Both the position numbers and the translations under genes were made by a program. A stretch of 10,906 bases of DNA, taken from assembly GCA_029258695.1 (NCBI GenBank), contig JARIBR010000249.1, positions 1 to 10,906 on the forward strand, read 5' to 3'. The notes under the pieces are model-generated. The model was given only the letters and a program-made list of their open reading frames with translations. It did not search any database and was not told where the DNA came from. Source of the stretch: Quadrisphaera sp. (lineage in GTDB: Bacteria > Actinomycetota > Actinomycetes > Actinomycetales > Quadrisphaeraceae). Every line of letters starts with the position of its first letter. Positions within the stretch are counted from its first letter, which is position 1. Positions 5,193 to 10,906 of this stretch are shown here, piece by piece.

Positions 5193-7442
5193 ATGTCGCA
5201 GCGCGGCGAGAACATGCCCCCACCGGGCCTGCGCCAACGCCTCGCCCGCGGCGTCGTCTGGCTGCGCTGGCCGATCGTCGCGTTCTGGGTCCTGGCGGCC
5301 GTCATGCTCACGGGGTTCGCGCCGACGTCCCAGACCGCCGGCACCGGGCTCGACGCGCTGCTGCCGGAGGACAGCCCGGCCGCCGCCGCCGAGGCACGGT
5401 CCTACGAGCAGTTCGACCTGCCGCTGCTCTCCCGGCTCGCGGTGGTCCAGCGCGCCCCCGACGGCCTCGACGCCGAGCAGGTCGCCACCACCGTCGCGGC
5501 AGCGGCCCGGCTCGACGCGCAGCGGCTGCAGGAGGGCTTCGACCCGCAGCGCGACGACCTGCTCGCCGCCCTGCCGCTGGTCAACTCCACGAGCGCTCTG
5601 CCCACCTCCACGGGTGACGGCACCACGGCCATCACCTACCTCTTCGGCTCGCCCCAGGCCACCGCGGGGGCCCAGACCCGCGCGGCCGAGTCCTACGCCG
5701 AGCAGCTGGGCCCCGACGCCGACGTCGTGGGCGTCACCGGCCCCATCGCCGCCCAGCGCGAGCAGGGTCGGATCATCTCCGAGCGGCTGCCGTGGGTCGA
5801 GTTCGGGACGGTCGCGTTCGTGCTGCTGGTGGTCGGCATCGCGTTCCGCTCGGTGCTCGCCCCCCTGGTCACCGTCGGGACGGCCCGGCTGGCCTACCGC
5901 GTCTCCGTGCGCGTCCTCGGGCTCGTCGGCACGGTCAGCGACGTCGCGGTGCCCCCGCAGCGGGAGCCGCTCTTCCTCGCGCTGCTGGTCGGCGTGGTGG
6001 CCGACTACTCGATCTTCTACCTCTACGCCGCCCGCAGCAGGTTGCGCGAGGGGCTGAGCCCCCGCGCGGCCGCGCTGGGGTCGACCGCCTCCTACAGCAG
6101 CGTCATCCTCGCGGCCGGCCTCACCGTCGCCGCCGGGACGGCTTCGCTCCTGGTGGCGCGGCTGCCGCTCTACAGCAGCTTCGGCCCGGGTCTCGCCCTG
6201 ACGGTGCTGACCGGCCTGGTGATCTCCCTGACGCTCATCCCGGCCCTCATGGCCATCCTCGGCCGCGCGCTGTTCTGGCCAGCGCGCTTCCCCGCGACGG
6301 TGGGCCAGCGGGGCCGCGCACCGCGCACCGTCACCGCCTCCGGCGCGGCGCCGAAGGGCCCGGGGCGACTGGTGCGCGCCCTCACCCGGCGGCCCGTCGC
6401 CGTGCTGGCGGTGCTGGTGTGCGTCGCGGGGCTCGGTCTGGCCGCCTCGCCCGTGCGCGACCTGCGCCTGGACCTCTCCTTCACCGGTGGCCTGCCCGCC
6501 AGCGACCCCGTCTCCCGCGCCCAGGAGGCCGCGGCGGCAGGGTTCGCGCCCGGCATCGTCTCCCCGACGGTGCTCGTCGTCGACGAGCCGGGCGTCACGC
6601 AGGACCGACGGGCGCTGGCCGTCCTCCAGGACGAGGTCGAGCAGGTGCCAGGGGTCGCCGGGGTGGTCGGCCCGGGCCAGGTCGGCGGTGACCGGGCGCT
6701 CGGCGTGCTGCTCTCCCGCTCCGGCGACGCCGCCCGGCTGCTGCTCGTCCTCGACCACGCCCCGCTCAGCGCCACCGCGGTCGACGTGGTGGAGGACCTC
6801 CAGGACCGGCTGCCGGCGATGCTCTCGCGCGCCGGGCTGCCCCAGGGCTCAGCCACCGTCACGGGGGACAGCGCGGTGGCGGCCGAGCTGGTGAGCGCCA
6901 CCGGGGAGGACTTCCTGCGCATCGCCGTCACCGCGTCCCTGGTGCTCCTGGCCCTGCTGGTCGTGGTCCTGCGGGCGCTGGTCGCCCCGCTGTTCCTGCT
7001 CGCCTCGAGCCTGCTGTCGGTCGCCGCGGCGCTGGGCATCAGCACCTGGGTCTTCCAGGACCTGCTCGGACGCGACGGCCTGACCTTCTACGTGCCGTTC
7101 GCCACGACCGTGCTCTCCCTCGCGCTCGGCTCGGACTACAACGTCTTCAGCGTCGGCCGCATCTGGCAGGTGGCCAAGGACCGGAGCCTGCGCGAGGCCG
7201 TGCGGGTGGTCACGCCACGCACCAACGCGGCCATCCGCACCGCCGGCATCGCCCTGGCGGGCAGCCTGGCGCTCGTCGCGCTCGTGCCGCTGTGGCCCTT
7301 CCAGGAGATCGCCCTGACGATGGCCGTGGGCCTGCTGCTCGACGTCTTCGTCGTCCGCTCGTTCCTCGTGCCCTCGCTCATCACCGTATTCGGGCCGCTG
7401 AGCCGCTGGCCCGGGCGACGCCCCTCCCAGCAGCTCGCGTAG
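5193..7442 (+). CDS. MMPL-family (RND superfamily) membrane transporter
   Basis: A 749-residue inner-membrane transporter of the MMPL type, which uses the proton gradient to move lipids or hydrophobic compounds outward. It has the expected duplicated layout: a first membrane helix (about 22-42), a soluble domain (about 43-200), five helices (about 204-360), a linker, then helix 7 (about 400-418), a second soluble domain (about 420-572) and five more helices (about 575-735). Each half has the Asp-Tyr pair linked to proton relay in MmpL3: GVVADYSIFYL (Asp271-Tyr272) and LGSDYNVFSVGR (Asp648-Tyr649). The loop after the first pair is rich in Arg. Length is normal for compact actinobacterial MMPL proteins and shorter than mycobacterial MmpL3, which has a long cytoplasmic tail. 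No MmpS partner is adjacent. The cargo cannot be read from sequence; the nearby MarR gene makes regulated export of a toxic or lipid compound plausible but unproven. Confidence 0.93.
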   Translation: MSQRGENMPPPGLRQRLARGVVWLRWPIVAFWVLAAVMLTGFAPTSQTAGTGLDALLPEDSPAAAAEARSYEQFDLPLLSRLAVVQRAPDGLDAEQVATTVAAAARLDAQRLQEGFDPQRDDLLAALPLVNSTSALPTSTGDGTTAITYLFGSPQATAGAQTRAAESYAEQLGPDADVVGVTGPIAAQREQGRIISERLPWVEFGTVAFVLLVVGIAFRSVLAPLVTVGTARLAYRVSVRVLGLVGTVSDVAVPPQREPLFLALLVGVVADYSIFYLYAARSRLREGLSPRAAALGSTASYSSVILAAGLTVAAGTASLLVARLPLYSSFGPGLALTVLTGLVISLTLIPALMAILGRALFWPARFPATVGQRGRAPRTVTASGAAPKGPGRLVRALTRRPVAVLAVLVCVAGLGLAASPVRDLRLDLSFTGGLPASDPVSRAQEAAAAGFAPGIVSPTVLVVDEPGVTQDRRALAVLQDEVEQVPGVAGVVGPGQVGGDRALGVLLSRSGDAARLLLVLDHAPLSATAVDVVEDLQDRLPAMLSRAGLPQGSATVTGDSAVAAELVSATGEDFLRIAVTASLVLLALLVVVLRALVAPLFLLASSLLSVAAALGISTWVFQDLLGRDGLTFYVPFATTVLSLALGSDYNVFSVGRIWQVAKDRSLREAVRVVTPRTNAAIRTAGIALAGSLALVALVPLWPFQEIALTMAVGLLLDVFVVRSFLVPSLITVFGPLSRWPGRRPSQQLA

Positions 7443-7450
7443 GGCCGCCG

Positions 7451-7466
7451 GGGCGCAGCGCGCTCC
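7451..7466. terminator. Small hairpin between convergent MMPL and cls genes
   Basis: The 24 bases between the two stops contain an imperfect inverted repeat: six base pairs (GGGCGC with GCGC-CC, one bulged T) around an AGC loop. It lacks T-runs on either side. It may act as a weak two-way terminator; Rho-dependent termination is an alternative. Confidence 0.3.
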
Positions 7467-8939
7467 TCACACGATGGCGGAGGCCAGCCGGGCGATGTTG
7501 TCCGCCGCCATCACCGGCCACGACCGGTGCGCGTGGGCGCCCAGCAGGGTGCTGCGCTCGCGGTAGGCGTCCTCCACGGCGGTGGTGCGACGCACGAAGT
7601 CCTCGCCGAGGACGAGCGTCGTCAGCTCGAGGTTCAGCTCGAAGGAGCGGATGTCGAGGTTGGACGAGCCGAAGGCGACGACCTCGTCGTCGACCCGGAC
7701 GAGCTTGGTGTGCAGCACCCCCGGAGCCGGGTAGAGCCAGATCCTCACGCCCGCCGCCAGCAGGTCCGGGTAGTAGGACCGCTGGGCGTGGTGGACCAGC
7801 CACTGGTCGCCCTTCTCGCAGACGAACAGCTCGACGTCCACACCCCGCTGCGCGGCGCTGGTGATCGCCAGCATCAGCGACTCCTCGGGCACGAAGTACG
7901 GGCTCACCACCACCAGCCGGCGCCGCGCGGCGTGGACGAGGCCGGTGAAGACCCGCAGGTTGTTGCGCGTGGGGAACCCCGGGCCGCTGGGGAGCACCTG
8001 CACCTGCACCTGGAGGGAGCGCGCGCCCGCCACGGGAGCGTTGACGGCGTCGGCCACCTCGTCGCTCAGCGCGTCACCGGTCTCGCTGAACCAGTCGGTG
8101 CGGAAGATGCCGGCGAGCTCGGTGACGGCCGGGCCCTCCAGGCGCGCCATGAGGTCGACCCACCGCAGGCCCTTGCGCAGGTTCGCGCGCTTGTTGTAGC
8201 TGGGATCGATGACGTTCTGCGACCCCGTGAAGCCCACGAGCCCGTCGACGACGAGGAGCTTGCGGTGGTTGCGCAGGTCGGGGCGCAACCACTCCCGCGT
8301 GGTCGGCCACAGCGGCAGCATGGGCCGCGCGAGGACGCCGTCGTCCTCCAGCCGCGCGCGCGTGCGGCGGTAGCCGGGCGAGCGCAGGGAGGCGAGGTGG
8401 TCGAAGAGCACCCGCACGGTGACGCCGCGGGCCGCAGCACGCTGCATCGCCGCGAACAGCGGCTCCGTCGTGGCGTCGAGGGCGACGAGGTAGAACTCCA
8501 GGTGCACGAAGCGCTCCGCGGCGTCGACCGCGCTCGTCATCGCCGCGATGCCCTCGCCCTCCTCGACGAGGTCGACGGAGGAGTCCCCCACCACCGGCAT
8601 CGCCCCGAGGCGCTGACCCAGACGGGTGAGGCCCTCGAGGCGCTCGTCGGCGACGTGCACGCTCTCGTCGTCCACCGTCGAGGCGCGGATCGCCTCGTCC
8701 ACGAAGCGCTGGCGCTCGCGGCGACGGCGCGGCAGGCGCCGGCTGCCGAGGAGGAGGACGGCGAGCAGGCCGAGCACGGGGACCAGGAAGATCGCCAGCA
8801 CCCAGGCGATGGCGGCCGAGGGCCGGCGGTTCACCGAGACGACCGCGACGCCCACCACGACGAGCACGAGGTTGGCGACCACCGCCAGCACGACCGTCCA
8901 CGCCGGCCATCCCGGGGGGACGAGCGAGGCGAGGTTCAC
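7467..8939 (-). CDS. cls: Cardiolipin synthase (phospholipase D family)
   Basis: This 490-residue membrane enzyme should join two phosphatidylglycerol molecules into cardiolipin and glycerol. Two membrane helices (about 14-36 and 41-65) precede a basic segment RRLPRRRRERQR (67-78) at the cytoplasmic face. Two PLD domains follow, each with an HKD motif: NHRKLLVVDG (His225, Lys227, Asp232) with downstream GSQN, and LHTKLVRVDD (His410, Lys412, Asp417) with downstream GSSN. The order, spacing and total length fit bacterial ClsA-type enzymes. Some actinobacteria make cardiolipin with a CDP-alcohol phosphotransferase instead, so the exact reaction is inferred from the family. A run of Gln-Val repeats (310-314) comes from a short CACCTG tandem in the DNA. 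The start is GTG 8939; the base string before it (GCGAGG) is too close to be a good ribosome site, and TAGCCT lies six bases upstream, suggesting a leaderless mRNA. It converges on the MMPL gene. Confidence 0.94.
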   Translation of the reverse strand: MNLASLVPPGWPAWTVVLAVVANLVLVVVGVAVVSVNRRPSAAIAWVLAIFLVPVLGLLAVLLLGSRRLPRRRRERQRFVDEAIRASTVDDESVHVADERLEGLTRLGQRLGAMPVVGDSSVDLVEEGEGIAAMTSAVDAAERFVHLEFYLVALDATTEPLFAAMQRAAARGVTVRVLFDHLASLRSPGYRRTRARLEDDGVLARPMLPLWPTTREWLRPDLRNHRKLLVVDGLVGFTGSQNVIDPSYNKRANLRKGLRWVDLMARLEGPAVTELAGIFRTDWFSETGDALSDEVADAVNAPVAGARSLQVQVQVLPSGPGFPTRNNLRVFTGLVHAARRRLVVVSPYFVPEESLMLAITSAAQRGVDVELFVCEKGDQWLVHHAQRSYYPDLLAAGVRIWLYPAPGVLHTKLVRVDDEVVAFGSSNLDIRSFELNLELTTLVLGEDFVRRTTAVEDAYRERSTLLGAHAHRSWPVMAADNIARLASAIV

Positions 8940-8945
8940 CCTCGC

Positions 8946-8951
8946 AGGCTA
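8946..8951 (-). promoter_or_regulatory. Candidate -10 element for a leaderless cls transcript
   Basis: The minus strand reads TAGCCT, matching TANNNT, with the six-base spacer GCGAGG before the GTG at 8939. This is the same hexamer and spacing as at the MarR gene. No good -35 hexamer is visible upstream. Confidence 0.45.
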
Positions 8952-8961
8952 GGTGGGGCGG

Positions 8962-9002
8962 GCTCCCCGGGACGGGGCAGCACCCCCGAGCTGGCGTCGG
9001 GG
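8962..9002. repeat. Two inverted repeats in the cls/dehydrogenase divergent region
   Basis: An inverted repeat GCTCCCCG-GGA-CGGGG(C)AGC at 8962-8981 (eight pairs, one bulge) begins 10 bases upstream of the cls -10 candidate. A second, CCCCGA/TCGGGG with a seven-base loop, is at 8984-9002. They could be operators for a regulator of one or both genes, or chance in GC-rich DNA. No TANNNT element for the plus-strand gene is seen here. Confidence 0.3.
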
Positions 9003-9061
9003 ACGACGCGCACGGCAGGATGCGCGACCGTGGAGAACCGCGGAGAGGGCTGGCTGCAGCG

Positions 9062-10012
9062 ATGACGTGGACCAGGGCCGACATCCCTGACCTGACCGGG
9101 CGCACCGCCGTCGTCACCGGCGGCAACGGCGGGCTGGGTCTGCAGAGCGTCACCGCCCTCGCCGCCGCGGGCGCGCACGTGGTGGTCGCCGCCCGCGCCA
9201 GGGCCAAGGCGGCGGCCGCGGTCGAGACCGTCCTCGAGCGCCACCCGGCGGCCTCGCTGGAGATCGTCCCGGTGGACCTCGGTGACCTCGCCTCGGTGCG
9301 CGCCGCTGCCGACCAGGTGCTGGGCGCTCATCGCGCCGTGGACCTGCTCGTCAACAACGCCGGGGTCATGGCTCCCCCGCAGGGGCGAACCGCCGACGGC
9401 TTCGAGACCACCCTGGGCGTGGACCACCTCGGCCACTTCGCGCTGACCGCCCACCTGCTGCCGGCCCTGCTGCGCGCCGACGCGGCGCGGGTGGTGACCG
9501 TCACGTCGATCGCCCGGTTCATGGGCGCCCCGCTGGACCCCGGCAACCCCCACCTGGTGGGCGCCTACGACCCGTGGAAGGCCTACGCGCAGGCGAAGAT
9601 GGCCAACTACCACTTCGGCATCGGCCTGCAGCGTCGCTTCGCCGCCGCCGGCGCGCGAGCGGCCAGCCTGCTGGCGCACCCCGGGCTGAGCAACACCGAC
9701 CTGCAGGCCACCACCGCCTCGGCCGGAGGGGCGGGACGCCTCGCCGACCTCTTCGTCCCGCTCACCCGGTGGGTCGGGATGCCGGCCGAGGTCGGGGTCC
9801 GGCCCCAGCTGCGCGCCGCCACCGACCCCGCCGCCCGCGGGGGCGGGCTGTGGGCGCCGCGCTTCGGCGCCACCGGCGCCGCCGTGCGCCGGCCCGTGCT
9901 GCGCCGCTGGGACCTCGATCGGCGGACCGCCGAGCTGTGGGAGGTCTCCGAGCGCGAGACCGGCGTCGTGCTCGACGTCGACGCCGCGGCCAGGGCCGCC
10001 GGCGAGGGCTAG
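9062..10012 (+). CDS. Short-chain dehydrogenase/reductase (SDR) family oxidoreductase
   Basis: The 316-residue product is a classical-type SDR with a Rossmann fold, an NAD(P)-dependent oxidoreductase of unknown substrate. Visible motifs: cofactor site VVTGGNGGLG (17-26), acidic Asp72 in PVDLGD that contacts the adenine ring, structural NNAG (98-101), catalytic Ser149 in VTVTSIAR, and YAQAK with Tyr175 and Lys179. The chain continues with AHPG (205-208), then a C-terminal extension giving a length above the usual 250, as in retinol dehydrogenase-like members. AARARAK after the second strand (43-49) supplies basic residues that favour NADPH; this is inference. ATG 9062 was chosen because it places the glycine motif at the usual distance from the N-terminus; a GGAGAGGG stretch lies 12 bases upstream, somewhat far. 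An in-frame ATG at 9020 would add 14 Arg-rich residues. It is divergent from cls and its stop overlaps that of the convergent TetR gene. Confidence 0.88.
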   Translation: MTWTRADIPDLTGRTAVVTGGNGGLGLQSVTALAAAGAHVVVAARARAKAAAAVETVLERHPAASLEIVPVDLGDLASVRAAADQVLGAHRAVDLLVNNAGVMAPPQGRTADGFETTLGVDHLGHFALTAHLLPALLRADAARVVTVTSIARFMGAPLDPGNPHLVGAYDPWKAYAQAKMANYHFGIGLQRRFAAAGARAASLLAHPGLSNTDLQATTASAGGAGRLADLFVPLTRWVGMPAEVGVRPQLRAATDPAARGGGLWAPRFGATGAAVRRPVLRRWDLDRRTAELWEVSERETGVVLDVDAAARAAGEG

Positions 10013-10641
10013 GACGGCCCTCGGGGCCTGCCCTCACCGCCACCACGCTCGCGACGATGACGGCGGACCACGCGCAGCACCGCCTCCGCGGCCGCGACCA
10101 CGCCCTCGCGGAGCACCTCCGCGTCGACGCCGGGGTGGGCTGCCACGGCGCCTTGCATCCCGCTCAGCGCGACGGCCACGAGGACCCGCTCGCGCTGGTC
10201 GAGGTCGCTCCCCAGCAGGACGGCGTCGACGCGGCGCTGCAGCACCTCACCGCGCTCGCGCACGCTCGGGCGGGCGAGCACGGACAGGTCGCGGTTGAGG
10301 AAGGCGAGCACCGCGCGGTGCTCGAGCAGGACGTCGGCGTAGTCAGCCAGGCCCCTGCGCCGGGAGGCCTCGGTCGGCGCAGCCCCCTCGAGCGCGACGA
10401 GCCGGGCCTCGAGATCGGCGAAGGCCGGCTCGAGGATCGCCTCGAGGAGGGCGTCCTTGGACCGGAAGTGGTGGTACAGCGCGGCCTTGGTGAGCCCGAG
10501 GTCGTCGGCGACCTGCTGCAGGGACGTCCCCTGGAACCCCTGGGCGGAGAAGTGGGTCAGCGCACGGGCGAGGATGCGCGAGCGCGTCGCGTCCCGGCGA
10601 GCGCTCACCGTCGGACCGCCCCCGGTGCTCGTCGTGGTCAT
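10009..10641 (-). CDS. TetR/AcrR-family transcriptional repressor
   Basis: A 210-residue TetR-type repressor: an N-terminal helix-turn-helix that binds a palindrome as a dimer and a variable C-terminal domain that binds an inducer. The DNA-binding part is clear: RSRILARALTHFSAQGFQGT (21-39 region), then LQQVADDLGLTKAALYHHFRSKDALLEAIL (41-70), including the typical AALYHHFRSKD. The C-terminal domain (about 75-195) is helical and its ligand cannot be predicted; the tail is Arg/Gly-rich. The ATG at 10641 is fixed by GAGGAG five bases upstream. It is divergent from an RND permease gene with a good operator candidate between them, so it most likely represses that pump and itself, as in many TetR-pump pairs. 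Its TAG stop shares the CTAG of the convergent dehydrogenase stop. Confidence 0.94.
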   Translation of the reverse strand: MTTTSTGGGPTVSARRDATRSRILARALTHFSAQGFQGTSLQQVADDLGLTKAALYHHFRSKDALLEAILEPAFADLEARLVALEGAAPTEASRRRGLADYADVLLEHRAVLAFLNRDLSVLARPSVRERGEVLQRRVDAVLLGSDLDQRERVLVAVALSGMQGAVAAHPGVDAEVLREGVVAAAEAVLRVVRRHRRERGGGEGRPRGPS

Positions 10642-10646
10642 GATCG

Positions 10647-10652
10647 CTCCTC
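10647..10652 (-). promoter_or_regulatory. Ribosome binding site of the tetR gene
   Basis: GAGGAG on the minus strand, five bases before the ATG at 10641. It excludes the longer in-frame extension that would run through the intergenic region. Confidence 0.75.
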
Positions 10653-10655
10653 GAG

Positions 10656-10674
10656 GGGGTGCCGTGGGCACCCC
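10656..10674. repeat. Perfect inverted repeat over the predicted tetR transcription start
   Basis: GGGGTGCC-GTG-GGCACCCC is a perfect eight-base inverted repeat with a three-base centre. If TAAGTT (10676-10681) is the tetR -10, transcription would begin near 10669, inside this repeat. That makes a DNA operator more likely than an RNA hairpin. Its sequence differs from the 10681-10698 palindrome, so it may serve another protein. Confidence 0.4.
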
Positions 10675-10675
10675 G

Positions 10676-10681
10676 AACTTA
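10676..10681 (-). promoter_or_regulatory. Candidate -10 element of the tetR promoter
   Basis: The minus strand reads TAAGTT, matching TANNNT, and abuts the palindrome at 10681-10698. The predicted start near 10669 gives a leader of about 28 bases carrying the GAGGAG site. No strong -35 hexamer is visible; the palindrome fills the -10/-35 spacer. Confidence 0.4.
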
Positions 10682-10698
10682 CCTGCCGGCCGGTAGGT
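10681..10698. promoter_or_regulatory. Candidate TetR operator between tetR and the RND permease gene
   Basis: ACCTGCCGGCCGGTAGGT is an 18-base inverted repeat with eight of nine pairs matched (only G10685 against T10694 fails). Length and CCGGCCGG-type centre are typical of TetR-family operators. It lies between the minus-strand TAAGTT and the plus-strand TACGAT -10 candidates, overlapping the expected -35 region of the permease promoter, so one bound dimer could block both genes. Confidence 0.6.
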
Positions 10699-10715
10699 CC
10701 CGGTCCGACGAAGGG

Positions 10716-10721
10716 TACGAT
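10716..10721 (+). promoter_or_regulatory. Candidate -10 element of the RND permease promoter
   Basis: TACGAT matches TANNNT. The -35 region would fall on the right half of the operator palindrome with a 17-base spacer, though no TTGACA-like hexamer is there. Transcription would start near 10728, leaving a leader of about 65 bases with a GGAAGGA ribosome site. Confidence 0.4.
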
Positions 10722-10755
10722 CCCTCCGCCCCCTGTCTCCACCCGGGCGTCGGCA

Positions 10756-10778
10756 GCACGCGTGCGCCGGTCCGGACC
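10756..10778. repeat. Two adjacent 10-base palindromes in the permease leader
   Basis: GCACGCGTGC (10756-10765) and GGTCCGGACC (10769-10778) are both perfect palindromes, three bases apart, just upstream of the ribosome binding site. They cannot form long RNA hairpins on their own. They may be protein sites or chance. Confidence 0.25.
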
Positions 10779-10792
10779 CCGGAAGGACCACC

Positions 10793-10906
10793 ATGACCGC
10801 CCTGGTCCGCCTCTCCCTGCGCTTCCGCGCGGTGACGCTGCTCGTCGTCGCGATCCTCCTGGGCGCCGGCGCCTTCGCCGCCGCCAACCTCAAGCAGGAG
10901 CTGTTC
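10793..10906 (+). CDS. RND-type efflux permease (AcrB-like), N-terminal fragment
   Basis: Only the first 38 codons are inside the window. They read as a short basic N-terminus, one strongly hydrophobic helix (VTLLVVAILLGAGAFAAA, about 14-31) and the start of the extracytoplasmic part, NLKQELF. The helix followed by a KQELF-type segment is the usual beginning of RND efflux permeases of the AcrB/AcrD/AcrF type in actinobacteria. A GGAAGGA site ending five bases before the ATG supports the start. It is divergent from a TetR gene with a palindromic operator between, the usual layout for a repressed drug or metabolite pump. With so little sequence, another multi-pass membrane protein cannot be fully excluded. 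Confidence 0.72.
   Translation, partial: MTALVRLSLRFRAVTLLVVAILLGAGAFAAANLKQELF

Noticed and set aside
4905..6758. 617-codon minus-strand frame antisense to the MMPL gene
   Set aside because: Composition is Gly/Asp/Gln/His-rich and domain-free; the plus strand encodes a full transporter with proper membrane segments.
7997..8015. Tandem CACCTG units inside cls
   Set aside because: Only three units, encoding Gln-Val repeats within an intact frame; too short to suggest a functional repeat.
7527..9065. 512-codon plus-strand frame antisense to cls
   Set aside because: Shadow of the cardiolipin synthase gene; no domain, no ribosome site, and both HKD motifs are on the minus strand.
1..10906. Mobile element, CRISPR array, tRNA or toxin-antitoxin or phage-defence genes
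   Set aside because: No transposase, integrase, regular spaced repeats, tRNA-like sequence or defence-type domain was seen in any frame I could read; all genes match ordinary housekeeping, transport or regulatory families.

Overview
This 10.9 kb window is very GC-rich chromosomal DNA with G or C at most third codon positions, many GTG starts and tightly packed genes. With the gene content (System II cytochrome c maturation next to hemL, MMPL and RND transporters, MarR and TetR regulators, no introns, no tRNA or rRNA) it points to a high-GC actinobacterium. I cannot fix the genus from sequence alone. I see no insertion sequence, integrase, CRISPR array or other sign of recent transfer. No gene-free stretch exceeds about 155 bases.

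Left block (1-4657, all minus strand). Read 5' to 3' it runs: MarR-family regulator, hemL (glutamate-1-semialdehyde aminotransferase), a histidine phosphatase of unknown role, a thioredoxin-like lipoprotein, ccdA, and resB (cut by the window edge). From hemL onward this matches a gene order known in actinobacteria, for example the Mycobacterium tuberculosis Rv0524-Rv0529 region, in which a ccsA-type gene follows resB. It links tetrapyrrole (heme) supply to attachment of heme to c-type cytochromes: CcdA passes electrons across the membrane to the TlpA/ResA-like thioredoxin, which keeps apocytochrome cysteines reduced, while ResB with CcsA delivers heme. Most junctions overlap or lie within 20 bases; the 77-base hemL/phosphatase gap is the exception and may hold an internal promoter.

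Middle block (4658-8939). Divergent from the MarR gene are a small cupin and an MMPL-family transporter (12 predicted membrane segments, two Asp-Tyr pairs), on the plus strand. A cardiolipin synthase with two HKD motifs converges on the transporter, with only 24 bases between the stops.

Right block (8940-10906). A short-chain dehydrogenase is divergent from the cardiolipin synthase gene and convergent with a TetR repressor; the two stop codons share one CTAG. The TetR gene is divergent from the first 38 codons of an RND-type efflux permease. A near-perfect 18-base palindrome between them, next to candidate -10 elements on both strands, is the best operator candidate in the window.

The most notable points are the TetR/RND operator region, the candidate leaderless promoters (a TAGCCT hexamer exactly six bases before the start codon of both the MarR and the cardiolipin synthase genes), the MarR gene immediately upstream of a heme/cytochrome c operon, and the phosphatase of unknown role inside that operon. 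I did not find a clearly new multi-gene system.
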